A DNA stretch of 13,333 nt from Candidatus Cloacimonadota bacterium (GCA_023133395.1 JAGLWO010000673.1:1-13333); one strand, 5' to 3'; shown: positions 1 through 8,053, counted from the stretch's first letter. The notes: generated from the sequence alone by a model not told the origin. A program made the numbers and translations.

Positions 1-487
1 AAAATCCCAGATGTGGTTTTCGTTTCAATTCTTTTATTAGATTTTCAACTTGTTCATTATATCCAACAATAGCCAGATTTTCTTTTGGCATATAAGACTT
101 GAGTGACCAGTTAAAGAAGTGACGCCAGATAATAAATGAACTTGCAAATATCAGTACAAATAATAATAAATTAGTCTTTGGAGTAATATTTATTCCAGGT
201 ACCAGATAGAAAAACAATGTTGAAATCAACCCACCGGCAAAAAAACTACGAATAGACAACCTGTAAAATTTACGGTTACTTATAGCAAAATTTAAATTAT
301 AAAGATCTGAAATATAAAAAATCATTAGCCAAAGAATAAAAATTATACTGAAAGGTAAAAAATGCATTTTCCAGAGCTCAGGGCTAGGTTTCTGAGAATA
401 GCGTACTATCAAGGTAACATAAAGTGTTCCATATAAAATAACAATATCACCAATTATAAGTATAAATTTTTTAATTTTATTATTCAT
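1..487 (-). CDS. Membrane polyprenyl-phosphate sugar transferase, N-terminal part (partial at left edge)
   Basis: The minus strand is open from an ATG at 487 to the window edge (162 codons), so the gene is truncated at its 3' end. The translation starts MNNKIKKFILIIGDIVILYG and shows about four hydrophobic segments (residues ~8-28, 43-62, 82-98, 106-122). A Rossmann-like strand-turn follows (NLAIVGYNEQ, residues 137-146). This layout is that of the N-terminal half of polyprenyl glycosylphosphotransferases (WbaP/WcaJ-like), which place the first sugar phosphate on undecaprenyl phosphate at the inner membrane. The catalytic sugar-transferase domain would lie outside the window. It follows the glycosyltransferase gene by 97 bp on the same strand, which fits a shared glycan operon. 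No strong Shine-Dalgarno stands directly before the ATG. The alternative is a FlaA1/PglF-type membrane nucleotide-sugar dehydratase, which has the same four-helix plus Rossmann start. The phrase TPKTNL before the fourth helix favours the transferase. Confidence 0.75.
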   Translation of the reverse strand, partial: MNNKIKKFILIIGDIVILYGTLYVTLIVRYSQKPSPELWKMHFLPFSIIFILWLMIFYISDLYNLNFAISNRKFYRLSIRSFFAGGLISTLFFYLVPGINITPKTNLLLFVLIFASSFIIWRHFFNWSLKSYMPKENLAIVGYNEQVENLIKELKRKPHLGF

Positions 488-584
488 AATTTTAAGAAAA
501 AATTATATTCCTTTATTTCATAAAATCACTTACACATATTCATTTCATTTACTCAAAATTATGTGTTCAAAATTATATTTTCGT

Positions 585-1724
585 TTATTTGTCAACATCA
601 TAATCAAATCCCTTATTTATAGGTTCAAGTATTTTTTTAATTGAGTCGAGATATTTTTCAATTACGATCTTTTCATCAAATTTTCTCAAAATTTTTCGTC
701 TTCCTTTTTTCCCCATATTAATTCTTTCTTCTTCAGGTAAGTTAACCATTCTCTCAATTTTTTCTGTTAAGTCATTTGGATCTTTAATATTGCATAAGAA
801 ACCATTAATACCATCATCAACAACTTCTTTACATCCAATATTATTTGTTGTTATTATAGGTTTTTCCATACTTGCAGCTTCCAAAAGCGATTTTGGAATT
901 CCCTCTCGATAATAGGAAGGAAGCACAATACAATCTGCACGGGCAATAAAATACCTAACATCACATGTTGAACCAAGATATTTAATGACACCTCTATTTA
1001 CCCAATCATCTATTTCATTTTTCGTAATTGCTGAAGGATTTGCTACATCTAAAAAACCCAGAATTTGGAATTCAAGATTATTATATCTCTGCTGTATGTT
1101 TTTTGCAGCTTCAATATACTCGCCAACTCCTTTTTCCCATAAGAGACGAGCAAAAAGTAAAAAGATGAATTTTTCTTCATTATCTCTTTTCACTGGTTTA
1201 TATTTATTTGTATCGACACCTGAACCGGGAATAACATCAACTCTTTTTTTAGACACTATTTTTAAAGCTTGGAATAAAGAATAATCGTCTTTGTTTTGGA
1301 AAAATATTTGTGAAGCAAATGGTGCTGAAATCCTATATAATAACCTAGTCACTGTTGATATTCCTGTTGTTTTAGTAAAAGTGGAACCCAAACCTGTGAT
1401 ATTATTTATGCATGGAATTTTTAAAATTTGAGACGCAAAAGTACTATATACATTTGGCTTTATTGTATAATTTAATATCAATGAGGGTTTTTGTTTCTTA
1501 TAAAAATATAGAAATTTAAAAAATAAAATAATATCTTCAATTGGGTTAGTTCCTTTATTATTTATCGATATATGATGATATTCAAATGGTATTTTTTTTG
1601 CAAATTCATCTTCAGGAGCTAAGGCAAGAACTTGATAACCTTTTCTAGATAAAACATCCATTAAATTCAACCTGAAGTTATAAATACTCCAAGCTGTATT
1701 TGAAACAACTACAATTTTCTTCAT
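585..1724 (-). CDS. GT4 family glycosyltransferase (PglA/CapM-like)
   Basis: A 379-residue GT-B glycosyltransferase of family GT4, expected to add a sugar from a nucleotide donor to a lipid-linked glycan on the cytoplasmic face of the inner membrane. The N-terminal acceptor-side Rossmann half begins KKIVVVSNTAWS. The region around residues 106-116 (INNITGLGST) and PGSGVDTNKY (166-175) are typical of the PglA/CapM-like subgroup. The donor-side half holds FARLLWEKG (191-199), with the Arg and Lys that contact the donor diphosphate, and REGIPKSLLEA (273-283), with the EX7E pair Glu274 and Glu282. GCKEVVDDGINGFL (297-310) follows. The length is normal for the family. The start codon overlaps the stop of the upstream glycosyltransferase (ATGA), so translational coupling is likely. 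The specific sugars cannot be read from sequence. It is AT-rich, like the rest of the operon. Confidence 0.92.
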   Translation of the reverse strand: MKKIVVVSNTAWSIYNFRLNLMDVLSRKGYQVLALAPEDEFAKKIPFEYHHISINNKGTNPIEDIILFFKFLYFYKKQKPSLILNYTIKPNVYSTFASQILKIPCINNITGLGSTFTKTTGISTVTRLLYRISAPFASQIFFQNKDDYSLFQALKIVSKKRVDVIPGSGVDTNKYKPVKRDNEEKFIFLLFARLLWEKGVGEYIEAAKNIQQRYNNLEFQILGFLDVANPSAITKNEIDDWVNRGVIKYLGSTCDVRYFIARADCIVLPSYYREGIPKSLLEAASMEKPIITTNNIGCKEVVDDGINGFLCNIKDPNDLTEKIERMVNLPEEERINMGKKGRRKILRKFDEKIVIEKYLDSIKKILEPINKGFDYDVDK

Positions 1725-3016
1725 TTCTTTACAACCGAATTAAGAACTTTCACTAATTTTTCGGTAGCCTTTCTTTGTGTAAACTGGCTGATAAACTTAT
1801 CACTACCACAAATTTCTTTGAGTTTATTTTGCTTAAATAGTCTGATGATTTCCTCGATTTTTTTAGTTCCCATATCAACATTCCCTGCTTCTACAATAAA
1901 ACCAAGATTACCTTCATTCACAATGTTCTCGACATCACTATTTTTTGGACAGAATGCTATAATAGGTTTTCGAATAGCCATATAATCGAATAACTTGGCG
2001 TGTAATATTAAATCATACTTATTATCTTTTGGTAAAAATAACATTAATACATCTGAGAGATGTAATTTTTCTAAAAGCTGAATATAAGAGATCCTTGGAA
2101 TCACCTCAATACTAATATTATCTAAAAAAGATTTACTTTCATATTGTTTCTTTAATTGAAAGAATTGATTCCGAAAATTACCGATAAATCGAATTATAAT
2201 TTTTAACCTATTTTCTTTTATTCTTAAAAGGGAATTAAAAAGATCAGAAGGAGTAAGATTTTTATAAAAGCCTCCACAAAAGGTTAGAATTAATGTTCCT
2301 TTTTCTTTTTTTTGTGGGAATTTTCTATTGAAATAATCTTCATCATATCCATTTGAAATATACTCAATCTTATTATCATAGATATTATATTTTTTCTTAA
2401 GGAATTCACGTTGTTTCGGAGCAAGTGAAATTATTCTTGTAGCATAATCAATAACTTTTTTTTCCCAATAATTATTAATTAACTTTCCAAAATACGATCG
2501 CTCTATAAAAGGATGATCTGCCCAAAGATCCCTAAATTCTAATATCAACGGGATATCGAATTTCTTAGCTAGAAAATATGCCGTAATAGCTTGATGATGT
2601 ACACCTCCAATAGATACAAAAATTATTTGAATATGATTCTTTTTTATAATCTTTTTTGCTTTAGAATAACAAAAAGGCATCCAACCAATCTTATCATCAA
2701 TTGGAAACAAAGATTTTATAAAATTTGTTATCTTTTCTTTTGAACGATGGATATTCTCAGATAAATTTTTACTTTTGCCAATTTGAAGTAATTTCATTAA
2801 TCTAAAATAATCCAAAGATTCCGTTCTATGAATATTAAGATTCTTAACTTCTTTATATAATTCATCATCTTTTAGATAAAAACCAATATCTTTAACTGAT
2901 AATATTATTGGACTCCACCCGAATTCAGGTAAATATTTTGCAAATTTTCCAACCCTTATTGCAGAAGGTAAATTTAATGTTGGTGCAAAATAAGATATCA
3001 TCAATATATTCTTCAT
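1721..3016 (-). CDS. GT4-type glycosyltransferase
   Basis: A 431-residue GT-B glycosyltransferase. The N-terminal half starts KNILMISYFAPTLNLPSAIR, the pattern in which the loop after the first strand binds substrate and an Arg follows (Arg21). EFRDLWADHP (160-169) is a hallmark of one GT4 subgroup with a Glyco_trans_4-like N-terminal domain, and ISNGYDEDYF (220-229) is the usual linker before the donor half. The donor half has FCGGFYKN (246-253) and a KLFDYMAIRKPII segment (341-353) in place of a clear EX7E motif. It probably extends a surface glycan on a lipid carrier. It lies 2 bp after the stop of the upstream gene and its TGA overlaps the ATG of the downstream glycosyltransferase, so all three are surely cotranscribed. 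Donor and acceptor are unknown. Confidence 0.9.
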   Translation of the reverse strand: MKNILMISYFAPTLNLPSAIRVGKFAKYLPEFGWSPIILSVKDIGFYLKDDELYKEVKNLNIHRTESLDYFRLMKLLQIGKSKNLSENIHRSKEKITNFIKSLFPIDDKIGWMPFCYSKAKKIIKKNHIQIIFVSIGGVHHQAITAYFLAKKFDIPLILEFRDLWADHPFIERSYFGKLINNYWEKKVIDYATRIISLAPKQREFLKKKYNIYDNKIEYISNGYDEDYFNRKFPQKKEKGTLILTFCGGFYKNLTPSDLFNSLLRIKENRLKIIIRFIGNFRNQFFQLKKQYESKSFLDNISIEVIPRISYIQLLEKLHLSDVLMLFLPKDNKYDLILHAKLFDYMAIRKPIIAFCPKNSDVENIVNEGNLGFIVEAGNVDMGTKKIEEIIRLFKQNKLKEICGSDKFISQFTQRKATEKLVKVLNSVVKK

Positions 3017-3018
3017 AA

Positions 3019-4713
3019 TTAGTCTATATTTATTTTCTTTAATCTTATCCTTACCATTGTGTCTGCTTTAATATTTGAAAATAACAGCTTTGCGCTTTTA
3101 ATCTCAGGTTTAGATCCTTCCACTTCTAATATCTCATAATTACCAATTAAAGACACTGTAATTCTTTCCATATTCTCGGGAAAGTAAACTGAAATTTCAT
3201 CTTCTTTTTCTTCAACTTCAACACTATCCCTCTTTCTCCACCAATTTGCAATTTCTATGAATGTTCCCTGAAATACATTTTTTGGCTTGATATTATCTAA
3301 AATAAAAGAAAATAAATCCTTATTATAACTGATATCAGTAAAATTCGAGACTGAGAAATTGAAAGTTATCACACCATTCACTGATTCGATGGATTCAATA
3401 ATCTCATCTACTAATATCTTTGCTTTTTCATAAGGGACATTTTTCGTCCTCGATAGTTTAAGAGTTTCATCAGAAAATACTAAAGGAACTTCCAAGTATT
3501 TATTATTGTATGCTTTAGAATTACCATTTAAAGAAAATAAATGATAAGGAAATCCAATGCCATACTTAAAGCCAATTTTTTTATTAAATCCCCTGGAAGA
3601 ATCGTATATAAATCCATTTTTTTTATGAAATTCAGTAGTAATTTGAGGATCAAACCTGTTAAAATTATGTCTGATTCCAATTTTATCTTCTCCTGTAATC
3701 TGGCAGATACGGTTTTTTTGCCTTTCCAGGATATCATTCTTACAGGAATTATACGAACCTAAAAGAGCGATCTCATTTCCTTTGTTCAGATTATTCATTA
3801 CTTCCTTATATACATCATTATCCTTAATACTATAATCAATATCCAGAGCAGATTCCGATTCTGTTCCGAAAAAAAAAGTGCTGCTAATCATATGATGATT
3901 CTCAATTTCATCTATTAATTCAAAATTCCAGTATTCTTCTATGTTTGTAAGAATATACTTTATTTTACTTATAAGATTATTGATCACATATTTAACTTTG
4001 TAAAAAACCAGAATATCTTCAAAAATGCTTTTGATAATAGAACTCAAACTCCATTTTTGAAGTCTATCGACATTATGAGAAATAACTACAGCGAATGATT
4101 CCGCATTTGGCCAATAATCTTTTTTCAATAGAAAATATGTTTTTTTTTCTTCAATCGAATCCTTAATGCATCTTTCGATTAACCAGAGAATCACATTTAT
4201 ATATGGAGTAAGGTGATAATCAGGTAAAGATATTTCTGAGTCCGGGACTCTATTATATCTATCCCTTACAGCACAGTTGATTTCATCATACCCTATTAGG
4301 TTGAAGAAAATATTTCCGATAACATCAAAATTATAAAGTCCGTAAAATAAATCTTCTTTTTGATAATAGTGAACCGGACATCTAAATTCTTTCTTTGAAA
4401 TAATTGGTATCTTCTGGATTAATTTCAACTCATGGGTATATTCTTTAATTTTTTCTTTTTTCAACATACCAAGCTGGAGAAGATCTACATCTGCAGGGAT
4501 AAAAAATATAATCTTATTCAAAGCTAAAATATATGCTTCTTTAATTGTAGGTTCTATTAACCCATAAAAAAAAAGAATGTCATTTTCTAATAATTGGTCT
4601 AATCTTTTTATAAATTTGAATTCATATCCAAGAGTATTAAAAATGAAATTAAATGTGTATTGAATCTCATTTCTGAATTTATTCAGGTCATTATCTATAT
4701 AAACAGCAATCAT
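3019..4713 (-). CDS. Polysaccharide-deacetylase-like protein with degenerate active site
   Basis: First gene of the glycan operon, 564 residues from the ATG at 4713. Residues ~1-190 form an N-terminal domain like that preceding many glycan-cluster deacetylases. A divergent NodB/polysaccharide-deacetylase fold follows: VVISHNVDRL (209-218), the GSYNS region (319-323), GIRHNFNRF (346-354), FIYDSSRGF (368-376) and YLEVPLVFSDETL (406-418). A C-terminal beta-rich tail runs from ~495. The key residues are altered compared with the pattern I know for this group: HDVD has become HNVD (Asn214), LHPSY has become LLGSY (317-321, His lost), RxHY has become RHNF, and the late WH motif reads FNFS (451-454). 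Metal binding and catalysis therefore look impaired, and a binding or scaffold role is possible (inference). Start choice: AGAGGA lies 3 nt before this ATG. An in-frame TTG at 4731 would add six residues and sits 10 nt after AAAGGGG. Both are defensible. Confidence 0.8.
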   Translation of the reverse strand: MIAVYIDNDLNKFRNEIQYTFNFIFNTLGYEFKFIKRLDQLLENDILFFYGLIEPTIKEAYILALNKIIFFIPADVDLLQLGMLKKEKIKEYTHELKLIQKIPIISKKEFRCPVHYYQKEDLFYGLYNFDVIGNIFFNLIGYDEINCAVRDRYNRVPDSEISLPDYHLTPYINVILWLIERCIKDSIEEKKTYFLLKKDYWPNAESFAVVISHNVDRLQKWSLSSIIKSIFEDILVFYKVKYVINNLISKIKYILTNIEEYWNFELIDEIENHHMISSTFFFGTESESALDIDYSIKDNDVYKEVMNNLNKGNEIALLGSYNSCKNDILERQKNRICQITGEDKIGIRHNFNRFDPQITTEFHKKNGFIYDSSRGFNKKIGFKYGIGFPYHLFSLNGNSKAYNNKYLEVPLVFSDETLKLSRTKNVPYEKAKILVDEIIESIESVNGVITFNFSVSNFTDISYNKDLFSFILDNIKPKNVFQGTFIEIANWWRKRDSVEVEEKEDEISVYFPENMERITVSLIGNYEILEVEGSKPEIKSAKLLFSNIKADTMVRIRLKKINID

Positions 4714-4735
4714 TATTCCTCTTGGATACAATCAT
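4691..4735 (-). CDS. Possible 14-codon leader ORF overlapping the operon start
   Basis: An ATG at 4735 lies 6 nt after AAAGGGG (4742-4748 on the minus strand), the best-spaced Shine-Dalgarno in this leader. It opens a 14-residue frame (MIVSKRNNDCCLYR) that ends in TAA at 4691, inside the beginning of the deacetylase-like gene in another frame. Ribosomes finishing here would be close to the ATG at 4713, so coupling is conceivable. It may equally be chance, with AAAGGGG serving the in-frame TTG at 4731 instead. No homology can be claimed for so short a peptide. Confidence 0.2.
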   Translation of the reverse strand: MIVSKRNNDCCLYR

Positions 4736-4764
4736 CAAGTACCCCTTTAATTACGATAAAACAG

Positions 4765-4791
4765 ATAGTATTTTGTTATTTAATTTGTCAA
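4765..4791 (-). promoter_or_regulatory. Candidate sigma70-type promoter for the glycan operon
   Basis: On the minus strand a perfect TTGACA (4791-4786) is followed after 15 bp by TACTAT (4770-4765). Alternative -10 registers such as TATCTG lie 18 bp away. The site lies about 52 bp upstream of the ATG at 4713 and has no competitor in the intergenic region on this strand. The -35 match is exact and the -10 is mediocre. FCB bacteria often use a different consensus, so this is a prediction only. Confidence 0.4.
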
Positions 4792-4824
4792 CTGCCATTT
4801 AATCAAATCAGGGTTATAAATGGA

Positions 4825-4853
4825 TTGACACAAAAAATGAAAATTCTTTTAAG
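4825..4853 (+). promoter_or_regulatory. Candidate promoter of the tRNA-Lys gene
   Basis: TTGACA at 4825-4830 is followed after 17 bp by TTTAAG (4848-4853), with TTTTAA one base earlier. Initiation would fall near 4860, a few bases before the mature tRNA 5' end at 4864, a normal arrangement for a single tRNA gene. The -35 is exact and the -10 is weak. Confidence 0.4.
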
Positions 4854-4863
4854 TCCCAAAAGT

Positions 4864-4939
<76 letters not shown>

Positions 4940-4945
4940 TTTTTT
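4940..4945 (+). terminator. T-run terminator after tRNA-Lys
   Basis: Six consecutive T residues directly follow the CCA end. The stable T arm and acceptor stem of the tRNA precede them and could act as the terminator hairpin. No separate hairpin lies between the tRNA and the T run. Confidence 0.35.
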
Positions 4946-4957
4946 GTATATAACAAC

Positions 4958-4993
4958 GAATCCGTCTCCGTTGAAACTTCGACGGGACAAGCA
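4958..4993. repeat. Probable dispersed repeat fragment with CCGTC/GACGG hairpin
   Basis: The block GAATCCGTCTCCGTTGAAAC continuing through TTCGACGGGACAAG holds an inverted repeat CCGTC (4962-4966) / GACGG (4981-4985) around a 14-nt loop, with CCGT (4968-4971) offering a second register against ACGG. It is more GC-rich than its surroundings. From memory of metagenome-derived genomes, blocks like this recur as dispersed intergenic repeats whose chance translation reads ESVSVETSTGQ; that is recall, not a search. One translation frame stays open from here to a stop at 5105-5107 but has no gene-like features. The rest of 4994-5224 is AT-rich leader DNA of ppdK with nothing else recognisable except the TTGACA noted separately. 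Confidence 0.45.
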
Positions 4994-5134
4994 AAACGAA
5001 CAAATGAAATTGTTTCTATGAATCTTGTTTGGATGATAACCCTTCTTCTAGAGAGATTCGATCATATAAAAAAAATGAATGAAGTTCAAACGAAATTATC
5101 GATTTAACAATTTCAAAGTAAAAACACATTTTGA

Positions 5135-5140
5135 TTGACA
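5135..5140 (+). promoter_or_regulatory. Possible -35 element upstream of ppdK
   Basis: An exact TTGACA sits 84 bp before the ppdK start, in the same GATTGACA context seen upstream of the tRNA gene. No convincing -10 lies 16-18 bp downstream; the best AT-rich match is TGCTAA, 23 bp away. I treat it as a weak candidate. Confidence 0.25.
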
Positions 5141-5224
5141 GATAACATTATTAAAAAGGTTTTTGCTAAATTAATTTTTAATTTATTTGTAATATTAATA
5201 ACAAAATAAATAAAGGAGAAGGTA

Positions 5225-7945
5225 ATGGATAAAAAGAGGATCTACCTTTTTGGTGATGGCAAAGCTGAAGGTAAAACCGATATGAAAAATCTCCTCGGCG
5301 GAAAGGGAGCAAACCTTGCAGAGATGAATCTGGTTGGTGTTCCTGTTCCCTCTGGTTTTACGATCACAACAGAAGTCTGCACGGAATATAACGAGCTTGG
5401 AAAGGAAAAAGTTATTGAACTTCTAAAGGATGAAGTCACGGGTGGAATAAGAAACATTGAAAGTATAATGGGAACAAAATTCGGTGATAATAATAATCCC
5501 TGTCTTGTTTCTGTCCGTTCAGGAGCTCGAGTTTCTATGCCCGGGATGATGGATACAGTCCTTAACCTTGGCTTGAACGACAAAACTGTTGAAGGTCTTG
5601 CGAAAAAATCCGGTAATGAACGATTCGTCTGGGATTCCTACCGTAGATTTGTTCAGATGTACGGTGATGTAGTACTTGGTATGAAACCAGCAACAAAAGA
5701 AGAACTTGATCCATTTGAAGAAATAATTGATGAAATAAAAGAACAGAAAAATATAATCAATGATACTGAGCTTACAACAAACGATCTTAAAGAAATAGTA
5801 AAAAAATTTAAAACAGCAATTAAAGAAACTACAGGTAATGACTTCCCGGAAGATCCCTGGACACAGCTCTGGGGAGCAATAATGGCTGTATTTGATAGTT
5901 GGAATACAGAGAGAGCTATCTATTACCGTAAGATCAATGGAATTTCAGATGATTGGGGAACTGCAGTAAATGTTCAGGCAATGGTCTATGGAAATATGGG
6001 TGAAAATTCAGCAACCGGTGTTGCCTTTACACGTGATGCTGCCACAGGTGAAGATATCTTCAATGGGGAATATCTTATAAATGCTCAGGGAGAAGATGTT
6101 GTCGCAGGTATAAGAACTCCACAGCAGATTACCCTTGAAGGCTCTTTACGATGGGCTAAACTGGCAAATATTAGCGAAGATGAGCGAAAAGAAAAATATC
6201 CCTCACTTGAAGAAACAATGCCCGAGCTTTACAAAGAACTCTGTAAAATCGAAACCAATCTTGAAAATCATTATAAAGATATACAAGACCTTGAATTTAC
6301 TATTCAGGATGGAAAACTCTGGATTCTACAAACTCGTAATGGAAAAAGAACCGGGGTTGCCATGGTGAAAATGGCAATGGATATGCTGAAACAAGGTATG
6401 ATTGATGAAAAGACTGCTTTAATGCGCGTTGAACCAAATAAACTCGATGAACTCCTTCATCCTGTATTTGACGATGAAGCTATAAAAAATGCCAGAGTAA
6501 TTGCCAAAGGACTTCCAGCATCTCCAGGTGCAGCTACAGGACAGCTTGTATTCTTTGCTGATGAAGCTGAGAAATGGACTAACAAGGACCTGGATGTTAT
6601 CCTTGCCAGGATTGAAACCTCACCAGAAGACCTTCGTGGAATGAACGTTTCAAACGGAATATTAACAGCCCGTGGAGGAATGACCTCACATGCTGCAGTT
6701 GTAGCCCGTGGTATGGGAAAATGTTGTGTTTCCGGAGCTGGCTCTATAATCATTGATTATAAAGCGAGAACACTTACAACTGGTGGGAGAACCTTCAAAG
6801 AAGGTAGTCGGATCTCTTTAAATGGAACCACCGGTGAAGTTTATGAAGGTAAAGTTCAGACAAAAAATCCAGAATTAAGTGGAGATTTCGGAGAACTAAT
6901 GAAACTCTGTGATAAACACACAACTATGGGGGTTCGTACGAATGCAGATACACCCCGTGATTCTAAAGTTGCTCGTGATTTTGGTGCACAGGGCATCGGT
7001 CTTTGCAGAACCGAACATATGTTCTTTGAAGGTGATAGAATAAAAGCTGTTCGTGAGATGATCCTTGCTGAAGATGAAAAAGGAAGAAGAAAAGCTTTAG
7101 ATAAACTTTTACCTATCCAGCGTGAAGATTTTGAAGGTATTTTTACAGCAATGGAAGGACTTCCAGTAACAGTTCGTTTGCTGGATCCGCCCCTCCATGA
7201 ATTCGTTCCAAAAGATGAGAAGGGACAAAAAGAAATGGCAGATGAAATGGGAATTTCCCTAGCTGAGATCAAAGCTCGAGTTGAATCCTTATCTGAGATC
7301 AATCCTATGCTGGGACACCGTGGATGCCGACTGGGTAACACTTACCCGGAAATCTCTGAAATGCAGACCAGAGCGATTATCGAAGCTGCTCTCAACCTGA
7401 AAGCAAAAGGAATTAAAACAAAACCAGAAATAATGATACCTCTCATAGGTACTGTGGAAGAATATAAAATGCAACATGATATTGTATTCAGGGTTGCTGA
7501 AGAAATTTTTACAGAAAGAAATGACAGGATCGATTATCTGATTGGAACCATGATTGAAATCCCACGCGCAGCCCTTACAGCAGACGAAATAGCCAAGCAT
7601 GCACAATTCTTCAGTTTCGGAACAAATGACCTTACACAGATGACCTTTGGTTACAGTAGAGACGATGCAGGAAAATTCCTTTCAATCTATATTGAAAAAG
7701 GTATTCTGAAACATGATCCATTCCAGATTCTTGACCAGAAAGGTGTAGGTCAACTGGTAGAAATGGGTACAAAAAGAGGTAGAAGCACCAGACCTGACCT
7801 CAAGGTTGGAATTTGTGGTGAGCATGGTGGAGAACCGAACTCAATTAAGTTCTGTCATAAAGTTGGAATGAACTATGTAAGCTGTTCACCCTATCGTATT
7901 CCTATTGCCAGACTTGCTGCTGCTCAGGCTTCTATAGAAAAATAA
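5225..7945 (+). CDS. ppdK: Pyruvate, phosphate dikinase (PPDK)
   Basis: A 906-residue cytoplasmic enzyme that interconverts pyruvate + ATP + Pi and phosphoenolpyruvate + AMP + PPi, working in gluconeogenesis or in PPi-linked glycolysis. Full length for the bacterial family. The N-terminal ATP-grasp domain includes GGKGANLAEM (25-34), SVRSGARVSMPGMMDTVLNL (96-115) and the nucleotide-binding region up to LQTRNGKRTG (368-377). The swivelling phosphohistidine domain has GGMTSHAAVVARGMG (484-498), with catalytic His489 and, two residues before it, Thr487, the residue phosphorylated by the regulatory protein PDRP. The C-terminal PEP/pyruvate barrel carries RTEHMF (595-600), HRGCRLG (698-704), GTNDLTQMTFGYSRDD (799-814) and CGEHGGEP with Cys864. 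All key residues are intact. The start is fixed by AAAGGAGAAGG (5212-5222), just upstream. It faces the interrupted PDRP gene tail to tail. Its composition is less AT-rich than the glycan operon. Confidence 0.98.
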   Translation: MDKKRIYLFGDGKAEGKTDMKNLLGGKGANLAEMNLVGVPVPSGFTITTEVCTEYNELGKEKVIELLKDEVTGGIRNIESIMGTKFGDNNNPCLVSVRSGARVSMPGMMDTVLNLGLNDKTVEGLAKKSGNERFVWDSYRRFVQMYGDVVLGMKPATKEELDPFEEIIDEIKEQKNIINDTELTTNDLKEIVKKFKTAIKETTGNDFPEDPWTQLWGAIMAVFDSWNTERAIYYRKINGISDDWGTAVNVQAMVYGNMGENSATGVAFTRDAATGEDIFNGEYLINAQGEDVVAGIRTPQQITLEGSLRWAKLANISEDERKEKYPSLEETMPELYKELCKIETNLENHYKDIQDLEFTIQDGKLWILQTRNGKRTGVAMVKMAMDMLKQGMIDEKTALMRVEPNKLDELLHPVFDDEAIKNARVIAKGLPASPGAATGQLVFFADEAEKWTNKDLDVILARIETSPEDLRGMNVSNGILTARGGMTSHAAVVARGMGKCCVSGAGSIIIDYKARTLTTGGRTFKEGSRISLNGTTGEVYEGKVQTKNPELSGDFGELMKLCDKHTTMGVRTNADTPRDSKVARDFGAQGIGLCRTEHMFFEGDRIKAVREMILAEDEKGRRKALDKLLPIQREDFEGIFTAMEGLPVTVRLLDPPLHEFVPKDEKGQKEMADEMGISLAEIKARVESLSEINPMLGHRGCRLGNTYPEISEMQTRAIIEAALNLKAKGIKTKPEIMIPLIGTVEEYKMQHDIVFRVAEEIFTERNDRIDYLIGTMIEIPRAALTADEIAKHAQFFSFGTNDLTQMTFGYSRDDAGKFLSIYIEKGILKHDPFQILDQKGVGQLVEMGTKRGRSTRPDLKVGICGEHGGEPNSIKFCHKVGMNYVSCSPYRIPIARLAAAQASIEK

Positions 7946-7983
7946 ATATAGGTACTATTAAAAGAACTAAACCTGTTAACTCT

Positions 7984-8009
7984 GGTTGCTAAGCCCCAGC
8001 TTGGCAACC
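7984..8009. repeat. Palindromic REP-like hairpin 1
   Basis: GGTTGC (7984-7989) pairs with GCAACC (8004-8009), then a T-G wobble, then AAGC (7991-7994) with GCTT (7999-8002) around loop CCCA: an 11-bp stem with a 4-nt loop. It lies 39 bp after the ppdK stop and may end transcription or protect the mRNA, though the following sequence is not a T run. It shares an AGCTTGG core with the next palindrome, so they look like a tandem pair of related REP elements. Confidence 0.7.
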
Positions 8010-8031
8010 AATTCTCATTATCTTCAACACA

Positions 8032-8053
8032 TTCCCAAGCTGAAGCTTGGGAA
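8032..8053. repeat. Palindromic REP-like hairpin 2
   Basis: TTCCCAAGCT (8032-8041) and AGCTTGGGAA (8044-8053) are a perfect 10-bp inverted repeat separated by GA. In practice this is an eight-pair stem with a TGAA tetraloop. It lies in the gap between the convergent ppdK and PDRP genes and could act on either transcript. The CCCAAGCT...AGCTTGGG palindrome is a common type of dispersed intergenic repeat in candidate-phylum genomes (recall, not searched here). Confidence 0.7.

Noticed and set aside
985..1284. Plus-strand 99-residue open frame inside the glycosyltransferase gene
   Set aside because: Antisense to a well-supported GT4 gene, with no family resemblance.
5242..7606. Several minus-strand open frames inside ppdK (98-161 residues)
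   Set aside because: Antisense shadows of a strongly conserved coding sequence, low in complexity and rich in Ser, Pro and Arg, with no recognisable domains.
7984..8053. CRISPR array
   Set aside because: Only two related palindromes of different length, without regular spacers or repeats.
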